From: Lachnospiraceae bacterium
Lineage (GTDB): Bacteria > Bacillota > Clostridia > Lachnospirales > Lachnospiraceae
Assembly (NCBI GenBank): GCA_030825115.1
Contig: JAPJQL010000006.1
Location: 62,001 to 126,000, forward strand
Direction: 5' to 3'
DNA: 64,000 nt
Part shown: in pieces, positions 18,375-26,847 of the stretch
Position numbering within the stretch: the first letter of the stretch is position 1
Layout of the letters: each line of letters opens with the position of its first letter
Notes under the pieces: model-generated
Databases searched by the model: none
The model's input: the letters and a program-made list of their open reading frames with translations, nothing else
What the model was told of the DNA's origin: nothing
Translations under genes and position numbers: made by a program

Positions 18375-19730
18375 ATGATAAAGGATTTGACAGCAGGAAA
18401 ACCCCAGAGCGTGCTTTGGAAATTTACGATTCCCATGTTCATCAGCGTGGTATTCCAGCAGATGTATAATATCGCGGACAGTGTGATCGCTGGGAAATTT
18501 GCAGGGGAGGATGCGCTGGCGGCCGTCGGCGCGTCATATCCGATCACGATGATATTCATGGCGGTTGCCGTGGGGAGCAATATCGGCTGCGCGGTCGTGA
18601 TCTCCCAGTTTTTCGGGGCGAAGGAATATGACAAGATGAAGACGGCTGTCTATACAACGCTGATTGCCACAACCGTGCTGTCGGCAGTGTTGACGGTCGC
18701 GGGACTTGCCGGGAGCCGCGGCTTGATGCATATGATAAAAACCCCGGAAAATATTTTTGCAGAGGGTGATTTGTATCTCAGGATCTACATCGGCGGTTTT
18801 TTATTTCTATATTTATATAATGTCTGTACGGGGATATTCACGTCGCTGGGTGATTCCCGGACGCCGCTCTATTTCCTGATCGGTTCTTCCCTTGGAAATA
18901 TCGTTCTGGACTACTGGTTTGTCGCAGGGCTTCACTGGGGCGTTGCCGGTGTTGCCTGGGCGACCTTCCTTGCCCAGGGGATTGCCTGCGTGCTGGCGCT
19001 GATCACGATGACGGCGCGTCTGCGAACCGTGGAGACGAAGAAGAAGGCCGTTTTGTTTTCCTGGGATATGCTGAAACGGATTGGAATGATTGCAGTCCCC
19101 AGTATTTTGCAGCAGAGCTTTATTTCCGTTGGAAATATATTTGTACAGGGGCTGATCAATTCGTTTGGCTCTTCGGTGATCGCAGGCTATTCTGCCGCAG
19201 TAAAGCTGAACACCTTTACGATTACGAGTTTCACGACGCTGGGAAATGGCGTATCCAGCTTTACGGCGCAGAATATCGGAGCAGGCAAACCAGAGCGGGT
19301 ACGCCAGGGGAGGAACGCGGGCGTGAAGCTGGCATTCGTGATTGCGGTCCCATTTATCGCAGCATTTTTCGGATTTGGTCCATTTATGCTTAAGATGTTC
19401 ATGAACGAGGAAAGCGCGGTGGCCTTAAAGACCGGCGTGGATTTCCTGCGCGTAGTCTCTCCGTTTTATCTGGTCATCGCGGTCAAACTCGTAACCGACG
19501 GAGTCCTGCGGGGAACGGGGGCGATGAAAGCCTTTATGGCAGCCACGTTTTCTGACCTGATCCTGCGCGTGGCGCTGGCATTTGTGCTGGCGGGAATGAT
19601 GGGAACGATGGGGGTCTGGCTTTCCTGGCCGATCGGGTGGATGGTTGGGACAGGGGTATCGGTGTATTATTATAAGAAGATTCTTCATCCTGTTCCACAA
19701 ATTCGAATAGAAATAGCAAGAAAAAAGTAA
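18375..19730 (+). CDS. MATE-family multidrug efflux transporter
   Basis: Cation-coupled efflux pump of the MATE family, 451 aa, with about 12 predicted helices in two pseudo-repeats. Family features include LWKFTIPMFISVVFQQMYNI at the N-terminus, DSVIAGKFAGEDALAAVG near residue 40 (the MATE D..f.G...la A.g pattern), and the paired Q-rich repeat VPSILQQSF near residue 240. A TATAAT at 18328 lies in the LysR-facing gap with only a weak -35, consistent with dependence on an activator. The substrate is unknown. Confidence 0.92.
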   Translation: MIKDLTAGKPQSVLWKFTIPMFISVVFQQMYNIADSVIAGKFAGEDALAAVGASYPITMIFMAVAVGSNIGCAVVISQFFGAKEYDKMKTAVYTTLIATTVLSAVLTVAGLAGSRGLMHMIKTPENIFAEGDLYLRIYIGGFLFLYLYNVCTGIFTSLGDSRTPLYFLIGSSLGNIVLDYWFVAGLHWGVAGVAWATFLAQGIACVLALITMTARLRTVETKKKAVLFSWDMLKRIGMIAVPSILQQSFISVGNIFVQGLINSFGSSVIAGYSAAVKLNTFTITSFTTLGNGVSSFTAQNIGAGKPERVRQGRNAGVKLAFVIAVPFIAAFFGFGPFMLKMFMNEESAVALKTGVDFLRVVSPFYLVIAVKLVTDGVLRGTGAMKAFMAATFSDLILRVALAFVLAGMMGTMGVWLSWPIGWMVGTGVSVYYYKKILHPVPQIRIEIARKK

Positions 19731-19804
19731 AGACCCCAACCAGCCATCCATGATATGATATAAGCACAGATAATTCTGTTAAGAAGGCAGAAGGAGGTGT
19801 GGAT

Positions 19805-20059
19805 ATGTTGTTTGGCAAAAAAGAGGTATTTATGACGAATCAGGCGGACCAATACGTGAAGGCAAAACAGGCATTGATTCAGCTTGGTATCCATTATGAT
19901 TTGAAGACCTTCCATACTGCCGTGCAGGGAAGGAAAGACCGGAATCCGCTGGGGAGGACCGGGACGAATCCTGAATTGGAGGTGTTTTACTATCTCTATG
20001 TAAAGAAAGCTGATGAGGAGAAGGCGCGCTATGCCATCCGGGAGGCTTTTCGAAAATAG
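19805..20059 (+). CDS. Small hypothetical protein
   Basis: An 84-aa soluble protein I do not recognise. It is charged, with a central GRKDRNPLGRTGTNPELEVF segment and a YYLYVKKADEEKARYAIREAF helix at the end. AGGAGGTG lies just upstream of the ATG at 19805; an in-frame GTG at 19799 overlaps that site and is not used here. A hairpin follows the gene. The compact shape and lone position suggest a conserved clostridial housekeeping factor, but no role can be assigned. Confidence 0.75.
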   Translation: MLFGKKEVFMTNQADQYVKAKQALIQLGIHYDLKTFHTAVQGRKDRNPLGRTGTNPELEVFYYLYVKKADEEKARYAIREAFRK

Positions 20060-20078
20060 ACAGGCGCATATGCCGGGG

Positions 20079-20109
20079 TGCTGCTATCTGGAAGATGGAG
20101 GTAGCAGCA
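20079..20109 (+). terminator. Hairpin after the 84-aa gene
   Basis: TGCTGCTA pairs with TAGCAGCA around a nested ATCT/AGAT hairpin, followed by a T-rich run (TTCTGATTATTTT). Probably a terminator. Confidence 0.55.
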
Positions 20110-20130
20110 TTCTGATTATTTTATTAACTG

Positions 20131-20159
20131 TTGATATTTTAGAAATATCATGTTATGAT
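20131..20159 (+). promoter_or_regulatory. Promoter of the Rpn-family gene
   Basis: TTGATA (20131-20136), 17-bp spacer, TATGAT (20154-20159). It leaves a leader of about 100 nt before the ATG at 20270. Confidence 0.6.
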
Positions 20160-20269
20160 AGTACTGTTCGATTAGCATTCTTTGCTCATCAACATCTGGT
20201 TTCGAGTTCGGATTATCGCCGATAGATTCCAATAAATGAAAACAAAATACATAAAAAGAGGAACGCGGT

Positions 20270-21301
20270 ATGAAAAGTAAAAATGCGGTTTCAAAGAGTT
20301 ATCTGTCGGATGCACAGAGGTTTTCTCAGGTTTGTAATAATGAATTATTTGGCGGGAAGGATTTTATTAAACCGGAGTTATTACAGGAATTAGATCCGGG
20401 AAGTCTGCTTGTGGAAGGAATCAGGCCGGAGGAATTAAAAGTCCTGGAAAAGTACCGGGATGTTCTGAAAGTTTATAAGAATCAGATTTTGTTCCTTATT
20501 CTGGGGCTGGAAAACCAGAATGATATTCATTATGCAATGCCATTAAGGCAGATGCTCTATGATGTTCTGAAGTATGAAAGCCAACGGGCGGAGATAGAAC
20601 GGGAGCATCGTGAGAAAAAAGATTTAAAAGGTGCGGAATATTTGAGTGGCATGAGCAAGCATGACCGCTTGATTCCGGTTGTGACGCTTGTTGTATATTG
20701 GGGCAGTGAAACGTGGAATGGGGCCAAAACTCTTCATGAAATGCTTGACATTCCGCCGGATTTAGAACAATATAAAAGTATCATTAATGATTACCGGATG
20801 AATCTGCTGGAAGTCTGCTCTATGAAAAATCTGGAGGAGTACAGCGGGGAATTGAAGGCATTATTTGGTTTTGTAAAATACCAGAAAGATAAAGAATCCA
20901 TGAAAAAATTTGTGGAGGAGAATGAAGCGCTGTTTCGCACGATGACACCTGAGACCGTTCAGGCAATATCTGTGCTGGGAAATGCCCGACAGTTGGAAAA
21001 ATATCTGGGAAAAGGAGCAGAAGAGGAGGAAATTGATATGTGTCAAGCTTTAGAAGAAATGATCATGGAAGGGAAGTCAGAAGGAAAAGCAGAAGGAATA
21101 GCAGAAGGAAAAGCATCTGAAATACGCACTATCCGGCGAAAATTGGAAAAACATGTCTCTGAGCAGGAGATTGCGGATTGGATGGAGTTGGATCTTGATT
21201 ATATTCAGCAGATTGCTGCTTTGTGTAAGGAATATCCGGACTGTTCCGAGGTGCAGATTGCTGAGAAATATTTTAAGATGCCGGACAAGGGGAGAAAATG
21301 A
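20270..21301 (+). CDS. Rpn/PD-(D/E)XK nuclease family protein
   Basis: Member of the Rpn (YhgA-like, 'recombination-promoting nuclease/putative transposase') family, 343 aa. The N-terminus has SDAQRFSQVCNNELFGGKDFI, matching the family's D.eRFadlfN..lF pattern. LENQNDIHYAMPLRQMLYD near residue 85 holds the E-x-Q active-site motif, and VVTLVVYWG lies near residue 145. The C-terminus has the common EGK/AEGIAEGK repeat and a helical tail. Such genes are often multicopy and mobile-element-like, although no transposon ends are visible here. It is AT-richer than its neighbours. Confidence 0.85.
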   Translation: MKSKNAVSKSYLSDAQRFSQVCNNELFGGKDFIKPELLQELDPGSLLVEGIRPEELKVLEKYRDVLKVYKNQILFLILGLENQNDIHYAMPLRQMLYDVLKYESQRAEIEREHREKKDLKGAEYLSGMSKHDRLIPVVTLVVYWGSETWNGAKTLHEMLDIPPDLEQYKSIINDYRMNLLEVCSMKNLEEYSGELKALFGFVKYQKDKESMKKFVEENEALFRTMTPETVQAISVLGNARQLEKYLGKGAEEEEIDMCQALEEMIMEGKSEGKAEGIAEGKASEIRTIRRKLEKHVSEQEIADWMELDLDYIQQIAALCKEYPDCSEVQIAEKYFKMPDKGRK

Positions 21302-21302
21302 C

Positions 21303-21479
21303 ATGAAGACAAATTGTGAGAACTGTGTGTACTATGAATATGACGAAGACTATGAAAACTATATCTGCGAGGTGGATATGGATGAAGACGAGTGGATCCG
21401 TCTGATGGGGGACCGGTCCTACAGCTGCCCGTATTACCGGTCCGGAGATGAGTATGCCGTCGTGAAAAAGCAGATGTAG
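21303..21479 (+). CDS. DUF6472-type small Cys-rich protein
   Basis: A 58-aa acidic protein starting one base after the Rpn stop, with AGGGGAG upstream. The pattern NCENCVYYEYDEDYENYICEV, DMDEDEW, SCPYYRSGDEYAVVKKQM matches a small clostridial family annotated DUF6472. Four cysteines (C-x2-C, then C and C) suggest a metal site. It is convergent with the next gene with no gap; its function is unknown. Confidence 0.8.
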   Translation: MKTNCENCVYYEYDEDYENYICEVDMDEDEWIRLMGDRSYSCPYYRSGDEYAVVKKQM

Positions 21480-21944
21480 TTAAGGTGTTTCCTGTTCCAT
21501 CTCTTTTACCATCTGCGCCAGGATATCTGCGGCATCTGCGACAAGGTCGGCACAGGGGCGCTTTTGATAATATTCCCGGGTGCGTGCCGAAGGCGTGGGG
21601 GCGTCGGAATGCTGTTCGAGACCGAGCAGTTCACGACAGATGATACTCCCATTGTGGGCCCCAAATGTATGGGCCAGTTTCTGGACCCGCTCATACTGTT
21701 CTTTTTTGCCGACCGTGTCTTTGGGGTCGCTGTAACCATACAGCAGACCGGCTGCCATCAACATCCCGCTGACGGCTCCGCACACCTCGCGCAGCCGTCC
21801 CATTCCTCCTCCAAATGACGAGGCAAGGCGGGCTGCCGTTTCTTTTTCTATACCAAGTTCTTTATGAAAGGCAAGGATGACGGATTGTGCACAGTTGTAG
21901 CCTTCTAAAAAATAAGCTCTTGCCGTTTCCTTATGATGATCCAT
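21480..21944 (-). CDS. C_GCAxxG_C_C family protein
   Basis: A 154-aa helical protein of the C-GCAxxG-C-C family, widespread in anaerobes and presumed redox- or metal-related. The named residues are visible: GYNCAQSV near residue 15, VCGAVSGMLMAAGLLYG near residue 54 (GCAxxG region, here CGAVSG), C-RELLG (IICRELLG) near residue 103, and RPCADLV near residue 129. It is divergent from selD across a 171-bp promoter gap. The family often lies near redox genes; no direct selenium link can be shown. Confidence 0.85.
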   Translation of the reverse strand: MDHHKETARAYFLEGYNCAQSVILAFHKELGIEKETAARLASSFGGGMGRLREVCGAVSGMLMAAGLLYGYSDPKDTVGKKEQYERVQKLAHTFGAHNGSIICRELLGLEQHSDAPTPSARTREYYQKRPCADLVADAADILAQMVKEMEQETP

Positions 21945-22069
21945 ACTTCTTTCCTCCTTTGTTTAAAACCCACTTATCTAAGTGTACCACACAACAGGCA
22001 GGCTATCAATGCAGTGCAAAAATTTGCAGAGTATTTGTTGAGACATGGATGGATTTCAGAGCGCATATG

Positions 22070-22078
22070 TGCTATAAT
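22070..22078 (+). promoter_or_regulatory. Extended -10 promoter of selD
   Basis: TGC followed by TATAAT (22073-22078), with only a weak -35 (TGGATT) 17 bp upstream. The same TGC-plus-TATRAT layout is seen upstream of yedE. Confidence 0.6.
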
Positions 22079-22083
22079 ATCAT

Positions 22084-22102
22084 ATATAGAAAATATCTAT
22101 AA
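22084..22102. promoter_or_regulatory. Candidate selenium-regulator operator at selD
   Basis: Inverted repeat TATAGA-AAATA-TCTATA, 17 of 19 bases identical to the palindrome at 26715-26733 upstream of yedE. It lies just downstream of the -10, over the expected start site. The T-N11-A geometry is that of LysR-type sites. Confidence 0.6.
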
Positions 22103-22115
22103 GTGGAGGAGAGAC

Positions 22116-23162
22116 ATGATACCAGATGAAGAAGTAAGGCTTACGAGCCTGACCCACACGGCCGGGTGTGCGGCAAAGATTGGTCCGGGGACACTGGCGG
22201 GGATTTTAGAAGGGCTGCCCAAGTTTGAGGATGAGAACCTGCTTGTGGGGATAGAGACCTCAGATGACGGGGCCATTTACCGGGTTTCAGATGACGTTGC
22301 GATGATTCAGACCCTGGATTTTTTCCCGCCGATGGTGGACGACCCATATCTGTTTGGGCAGGTGGCGGCTGCGAATGCACTCAGCGATATCTACGCTATG
22401 GGCGGAGAACCGAAGGTTGCCTTAAATATCGTGGCATGGCCAAACTGTGTGAATCCAAAGTTTCTGGGGGAGATCCTGCGGGGCGGGGCGGACAAGGTGA
22501 AGGAGGCAGGCGCCGTACTTGCCGGAGGTCATTCAATCCAGGATGACGTGCCAAAATATGGGCTGAGCGTGACCGGATTTGTCCATCCTGATAAAGTGTT
22601 TAAAAACTGTGGGGCAAGACCCGGTGATGTCCTGATTCTGACAAAACCTTTGGGAACAGGGATTGTCAATACGGCTGTAAAAGCAGGCATGGCGTCGGAA
22701 AAGGCGCAGAAGGAAGTCATCCGGGTGATGACTACATTAAATAGGACGGCAAAGCATATCATCGAGAAGTATGACGTGCACAGCTGTACCGATGTGACCG
22801 GATTTGGCCTTGCAGGACACTGCATCGAGATGGCAGAAGGCAGCGGCGTTACCATTCGGATCAACACGGGGGCATTGCCGCTCCAGGAGGAGGCAGCAGA
22901 GTATGCCGGGATGGGGCTGATTCCGGAAGGAGCATACAAAAACCGTGCCTTTGCAGGAGACCGGGTGGATACAGAAGGGGTAGAGGAACCTTTGTGTGAT
23001 ATCTTCTTTGACCCTCAGACATCGGGAGGCCTGCTTGTCAGCGTCACCCAGGAGGATGCAAAGCAGATTTTGAAGGATTTTGAAGCGGCCGGCATCTTAG
23101 CGGACTGTGCGGTGATTGGAAGCGTAACAGAAAAAGAGGAGGTCCGGGTCAGGCTTTTTTGA
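22116..23162 (+). CDS. selD: Selenide, water dikinase SelD
   Basis: Makes selenophosphate from selenide and ATP, the selenium donor for selenocysteine, selenouridine tRNA and probably selenium-dependent molybdenum hydroxylases; 348 aa. The catalytic pair is Cys18 and Lys21 in AGCAAKIGP, so this is a cysteine form, not a selenoprotein. Other conserved pieces are DDVAMIQTLDFFPP, AANALSDIYAMGG, AGGHSIQD, TDVTGFGLAGH and DPQTSGGLL. The long open frame upstream of 22116 is ignored because GGAGGAG and a promoter sit just before this ATG. It begins a selenium block that continues at 24666. Confidence 0.97.
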   Translation: MIPDEEVRLTSLTHTAGCAAKIGPGTLAGILEGLPKFEDENLLVGIETSDDGAIYRVSDDVAMIQTLDFFPPMVDDPYLFGQVAAANALSDIYAMGGEPKVALNIVAWPNCVNPKFLGEILRGGADKVKEAGAVLAGGHSIQDDVPKYGLSVTGFVHPDKVFKNCGARPGDVLILTKPLGTGIVNTAVKAGMASEKAQKEVIRVMTTLNRTAKHIIEKYDVHSCTDVTGFGLAGHCIEMAEGSGVTIRINTGALPLQEEAAEYAGMGLIPEGAYKNRAFAGDRVDTEGVEEPLCDIFFDPQTSGGLLVSVTQEDAKQILKDFEAAGILADCAVIGSVTEKEEVRVRLF

Positions 23163-23175
23163 CCCGGACTTCCTC
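23136..23175 (-). terminator. Terminator of the NCS2 permease, inside the selD end
   Basis: A 16-bp inverted repeat with one wobble (GAGGAGGTCCGGGTCA / TGACCCGGACTTCCTC) around an 8-nt loop. The selD stop lies at the start of the 3' arm. On the minus strand it is followed by TTTTT, so it terminates the permease transcript. Confidence 0.75.
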
Positions 23176-23189
23176 CAAAAAGAATATAT

Positions 23190-24524
23190 TCAGGCTTCTT
23201 CCGAAGATTGTTTGATATCCATGTTTTCCGGAAGGATCAGATTCAGCAGCAGCGCCAGCACGAATACGACAGCGACACAGTTTTCAGCGAAGACATCCTG
23301 GATGATATCCGGGAAGATCTGGAAGATTTCCGGTATCAGCGTAAAGCCGACGCCCACGCTCAGGGAAAGGGAACTGATGATTCCGTTGCGCTGGCTGAAG
23401 CCGGCCTGCGCCAGCATCTGCACGCCGCTGATGATGATGGAACCAAACATCATGATGGTACAGCCTCCTAACACTGCATCAGGCAGAGAGGCAAAGAAGG
23501 AACCGATCGGCGGGAAAAGACCTGCCAGGATCATACAGATGGCTCCGGTCATGATGGTGAAACGGTTGACGACCTTTGTCATGGCGATCAGTCCCACGTT
23601 CTGGCTGAAGGAGGTCACAGGCAGACAGCCAAACAGGGAGGATACACTGCTGGCAAAGCCGTCGCAGGAAAGGGAACCGGAGATTTCTTTTTCTGTGATC
23701 TCGCGGTCCAGTCCGGACATGACCATGGCCGTAGTATCACCGATGGTTTCTGTGGCGGATACAAGGAAGATGACCACGACGGAAAGGATGGCTCCGATGT
23801 GGAATTCCGGCATAAACGGCAATATCCGTGGCAGTGAGAGGAAGCCTCCGCTCAAAAGCCCGGAGAGGTCCACGACTCCCAGACAGATGGAGAGGATATA
23901 TCCCACGACAAGACCAAACAATACGGAGAGTTGCTTCCAGTAGGATTTTGCAAATACATTAAAAAGAATGCAGCTCAAAAGCGTCACGCTTCCGATGATG
24001 AGGTTTGTCGCAGAGCCGAAGGAATCGGTATAGCCGCCTCCGAATGAGCGCGCTCCGACGGAGAGCAGGGAAAATCCGATGGCAGTTACCACACACGAGG
24101 AGACGATCGGAGAGATCAGTTTCCGCCAGTATTTTGCGAATAATCCCAGGCAGCCTTCGACAAGGCCTCCGATCAGGATCGCTCCCAGGATGGCCGGGTA
24201 TCCGTATTTAGCGCCGACGGAACTTAAGATCGTCACGAAAGTGAAGCTTACGCCCATTACGATGGGGAGTTTTGCTCCGATCTTCCAGACCGGGTATAAC
24301 TGGATCAGGGTGGCAATGCCTGCGATGAACATGGCATTTTGGATCAGCATCGCCGTCATCTCGGTGTCCAGCCCTGACGCAGCCGTGACGATCACGATGG
24401 GGGTCAGGTTTGCCACAAACATGGCAAGTACATGCTGCAGACCGAACGGGATTGCCTTTGTGAGGGGCACACGTCCGTCCAGACGGTAGATATTGTTGAT
24501 GCTGGTGTTAGGGGTGCGTTCCAT
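23190..24524 (-). CDS. NCS2-family purine (xanthine/urate) permease
   Basis: Nucleobase:cation symporter-2 permease, 444 aa, about 14 helices. Diagnostic residues: QH in FGLQHVLAMF (TM1), the SATETIGDTTAM segment in TM8, and the NAT signature QNVGLIAMT in TM10. The NAT signature type with QN-x-G-xxxx-T points to xanthine or uric acid rather than uracil. Its placement beside selD and upstream of a purine-degrading block suggests that it feeds purines to xanthine dehydrogenase. It is convergent with selD. Confidence 0.9.
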   Translation of the reverse strand: MERTPNTSINNIYRLDGRVPLTKAIPFGLQHVLAMFVANLTPIVIVTAASGLDTEMTAMLIQNAMFIAGIATLIQLYPVWKIGAKLPIVMGVSFTFVTILSSVGAKYGYPAILGAILIGGLVEGCLGLFAKYWRKLISPIVSSCVVTAIGFSLLSVGARSFGGGYTDSFGSATNLIIGSVTLLSCILFNVFAKSYWKQLSVLFGLVVGYILSICLGVVDLSGLLSGGFLSLPRILPFMPEFHIGAILSVVVIFLVSATETIGDTTAMVMSGLDREITEKEISGSLSCDGFASSVSSLFGCLPVTSFSQNVGLIAMTKVVNRFTIMTGAICMILAGLFPPIGSFFASLPDAVLGGCTIMMFGSIIISGVQMLAQAGFSQRNGIISSLSLSVGVGFTLIPEIFQIFPDIIQDVFAENCVAVVFVLALLLNLILPENMDIKQSSEEA

Positions 24525-24620
24525 AAAAACCTCCTTGTGAATAAGAATTTGTATAAAATTTATAAAAAAAAGAATATGTATGGGGTCATTGTAAACATTT
24601 TAACGATGAAAGTCAATATA

Positions 24621-24641
24621 TTTTTTAGGCAACCTAAAAAA
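24621..24641. promoter_or_regulatory. 9-bp-arm palindrome between divergent genes
   Basis: TTTTTTAGG-CAA-CCTAAAAAA lies between the NCS2 permease and the aminotransferase. The TTAGG/CCTAA core resembles DtxR/MntR-type metal-regulator sites, but no such regulator is seen in the window. Confidence 0.45.
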
Positions 24642-24665
24642 AATACAGAAAATGGTGGGGATGAG

Positions 24666-25811
24666 ATGATATATTTGGATAATGCGGCAACAACAGTTGA
24701 CAAGCCGCAGTGCGTGACGGATGCAGTAGTACAGGCCATGTGCCATATGGGAAATGCCGGAAGAGGAGCGCACGACGCATCCCTGGACGCGTCGAGGATA
24801 ATCTTTGAAACGAGGATGAAGCTTGCGGAGCTGTTCCATGCTGACGGACCGGAGCAGGTGGCATTTACGGCAAATTCCACAGAAGCGCTGAACATGGCGA
24901 TCCAGGGGATTTTTAACCCGAAGGATCATGTGATCACGACGCAGCTGGAACATAATTCCGTTTTACGTCCGCTGTATCACATGGAAGAACAGGGGGTGGC
25001 GCTGACCATATTAGAGGCCGATGCCGACGGGAATATCAGCTATGAGGAGTTGGAGGCGGCGGTCAGAGACAATACCAGAGCGGTTGTCTGTACCCACGCG
25101 TCGAACCTGACCGGCAATATGATCGACCTGGAACGGGTGGGGCAGATCTGCAGGCGGCGGGGGATTTTGCTGATCGTGGATGCATCCCAGAGCGCGGGGG
25201 TGTATCCGGTGGACATGCAGGCTATGAACATCGATGTACTTTGCTTTACCGGGCACAAAGGTTTGATGGGACCGCAGGGAACCGGAGGCATCTGTGTCAG
25301 GAAGGGGCTTTCAATCCGCCAGCTCCTCATGGGAGGCAGCGGGGTACACAGCTATCAAAAGAGCCATCCTTCCGAGATGCCGACAGCTCTGGAAGCGGGG
25401 ACGCTCAACGGACATGGAATTGCAGGGCTTCACGCCGCACTTTCATACCTGGAAGAGATGGGGATGGAGCAGCTTCGCAGACAGGAGATGGAGCTTATGT
25501 GGCTGTTTTATGACGGCGTGGCATCCCTGCCCGGCGTGACGGTATACGGCGACTTTTCCGACAGGACGATGAACCGGGCCCCGATCGTGACGTTGAACAT
25601 CGGCTCTTATGATTCCGGGGAGGTTTCGGATGAGCTGTATGTGAGATACGGGATATCTACCCGGGCAGGCGCCCACTGCGCTCCGCTGATGCATCAGGCT
25701 TTGAAAACGGTGGAGCAGGGGGCAGTCCGGTTCAGCTTTTCCCACAGGAATACAAAGGATGAGGTGTTGGAGGCAGTGCGTGCAGTGCAGGAACTGGCAA
25801 AGGAAGGATAA
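24666..25811 (+). CDS. Class V aminotransferase, cysteine desulfurase/selenocysteine lyase-like
   Basis: PLP enzyme of the NifS/CsdA fold, 381 aa. The N-terminus MIYLDNAATT is typical; the PLP lysine is in FTGHKGLMGPQG (about residue 200), and a mobile-loop cysteine is in RAGAHCAPL (about residue 341). It probably releases sulfur or selenium from cysteine or selenocysteine. The chosen ATG (24666) has GGTGGGG upstream; the longer open frame begins within the divergent gene and is rejected. Close packing with a LysR gene (3 bp) and YedE/YedF downstream matches the selenium-metabolism clusters known from bacteria with selenium-dependent molybdenum hydroxylases. Confidence 0.88.
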   Translation: MIYLDNAATTVDKPQCVTDAVVQAMCHMGNAGRGAHDASLDASRIIFETRMKLAELFHADGPEQVAFTANSTEALNMAIQGIFNPKDHVITTQLEHNSVLRPLYHMEEQGVALTILEADADGNISYEELEAAVRDNTRAVVCTHASNLTGNMIDLERVGQICRRRGILLIVDASQSAGVYPVDMQAMNIDVLCFTGHKGLMGPQGTGGICVRKGLSIRQLLMGGSGVHSYQKSHPSEMPTALEAGTLNGHGIAGLHAALSYLEEMGMEQLRRQEMELMWLFYDGVASLPGVTVYGDFSDRTMNRAPIVTLNIGSYDSGEVSDELYVRYGISTRAGAHCAPLMHQALKTVEQGAVRFSFSHRNTKDEVLEAVRAVQELAKEG

Positions 25812-25814
25812 GAG

Positions 25815-26720
25815 ATGAATCTGAAACAACTGGAAGCGTTTATCTGCGTGGCAGAGGTGAAAAGCTTTTCCAAAGCGGCAAAGAAACTGTATCTGACCCA
25901 GCCGACCATCAGCGCTCATATTAATGCCCTGGAGAAGGAGCTCAAGAACCGGCTGTTTATCCGCACGACGAAGGATGTGCTGCTGTCGCCTGCCGGCGTC
26001 CTGCTCTATGAAAATGCAAAACAGATGCTGCAGCTGGAAGAGAAGATCCGGCAGGATTTTGCCGTGTTTAACGATGAGGAACATAAAAAAATCGTAGTCG
26101 GGGTATCTACAGTGCCGGGACAGTATATCCTGCCGCGGGTTCTGCCGCTGTTTTGTAAAAGCTATCCCCGCAATCAGATCTGGATGATGGAAAGCGACAG
26201 CGAGGGCGTGATGAAGATGGTCAGCCGGGGAGAGGCGGAAATCGGGTTTTCCGGCAATGAGACAGATGATCCCAACTGTGTATGCGAGCCGTTTCTGGAT
26301 GATGAGCTGGTGATCGTCACGCCGAACACGGAGGCGTACCGCCGGTTCCTGCGCGGCGGGTTTCCTCTGGAGCAGCTTTATGAAGAGCCGCTGATTATCC
26401 GGGAAGAAGGTTCGGGAACGAGACGGATGACGCGGCGGTATCTGACACAGGAAGGCATCGAACTTGACCGCCTGAAAGTGGTGGCCTCCATGAGTAACCA
26501 GGAGACCATCAAAAAATCCGTCAGCAACGGCATGGGGGTCAGCATCATGTCGGCAGCCGCGGTCAGCGACTATGTGGAACAGGGGAAGCTTTTACAGTTT
26601 TCCATGAAGGAGGGCGGCATCTATCGCAAACTGTACATGGTCTGGAATCGGAACAATAAGCCGGGGATGGCTGCAAGGACCTTTCTCCAGTTTGTCCGGG
26701 AGCTGTATGAGTACTTATAG
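25815..26720 (+). CDS. Selenium-metabolism-associated LysR regulator
   Basis: A 301-aa LysR-type regulator: an N-terminal helix-turn-helix (AAKKLYLTQPTISAHINALE, about residues 18-37) and an effector domain. It starts 3 bp after the aminotransferase and is followed by YedE, the arrangement of the LysR subfamily tied to selenium metabolism. An almost perfect palindrome overlaps its own stop codon and is repeated at selD, so these two promoters are its likely targets. It is not a close copy of the LysR at 17366. Confidence 0.88.
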   Translation: MNLKQLEAFICVAEVKSFSKAAKKLYLTQPTISAHINALEKELKNRLFIRTTKDVLLSPAGVLLYENAKQMLQLEEKIRQDFAVFNDEEHKKIVVGVSTVPGQYILPRVLPLFCKSYPRNQIWMMESDSEGVMKMVSRGEAEIGFSGNETDDPNCVCEPFLDDELVIVTPNTEAYRRFLRGGFPLEQLYEEPLIIREEGSGTRRMTRRYLTQEGIELDRLKVVASMSNQETIKKSVSNGMGVSIMSAAAVSDYVEQGKLLQFSMKEGGIYRKLYMVWNRNNKPGMAARTFLQFVRELYEYL

Positions 26721-26733
26721 AGAATATCTATAA
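26715..26733. promoter_or_regulatory. Candidate selenium-regulator operator upstream of yedE
   Basis: Perfect palindrome TTATAGA-GAATA-TCTATAA with 7-bp arms. It begins within the lysR stop region and lies about 30 bp upstream of the yedE -35, an activator-like position. It shares 17 of 19 bases with the site at selD. Confidence 0.65.
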
Positions 26734-26762
26734 ATAAACAGATTCCAATTATGATTATCAAT

Positions 26763-26791
26763 TAGACAAAGATATCTCCCGTTGCTATGAT
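26763..26791 (+). promoter_or_regulatory. Promoter of yedE-yedF
   Basis: TAGACA (26763-26768), 17-bp spacer, and extended -10 TGC-TATGAT (26786-26791). It leaves a leader of about 50 nt before yedE. Confidence 0.65.
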
Positions 26792-26847
26792 GAAAACAGT
26801 CGGTCTGCCAGGGAGGCGGACGGTCATAGGAAAAGGGGGATATTTTT

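Noticed and set aside
21933..22115. Longer N-terminus of SelD
   Set aside because: The extension overlaps the divergent gene start and the promoter; GGAGGAG and the conserved N-terminus point to the ATG at 22116.
22116..22190. SelD as a possible selenoprotein with UGA at the active site
   Set aside because: The catalytic position is a cysteine codon (AGCAAK) and no in-frame TGA is present before the stop.
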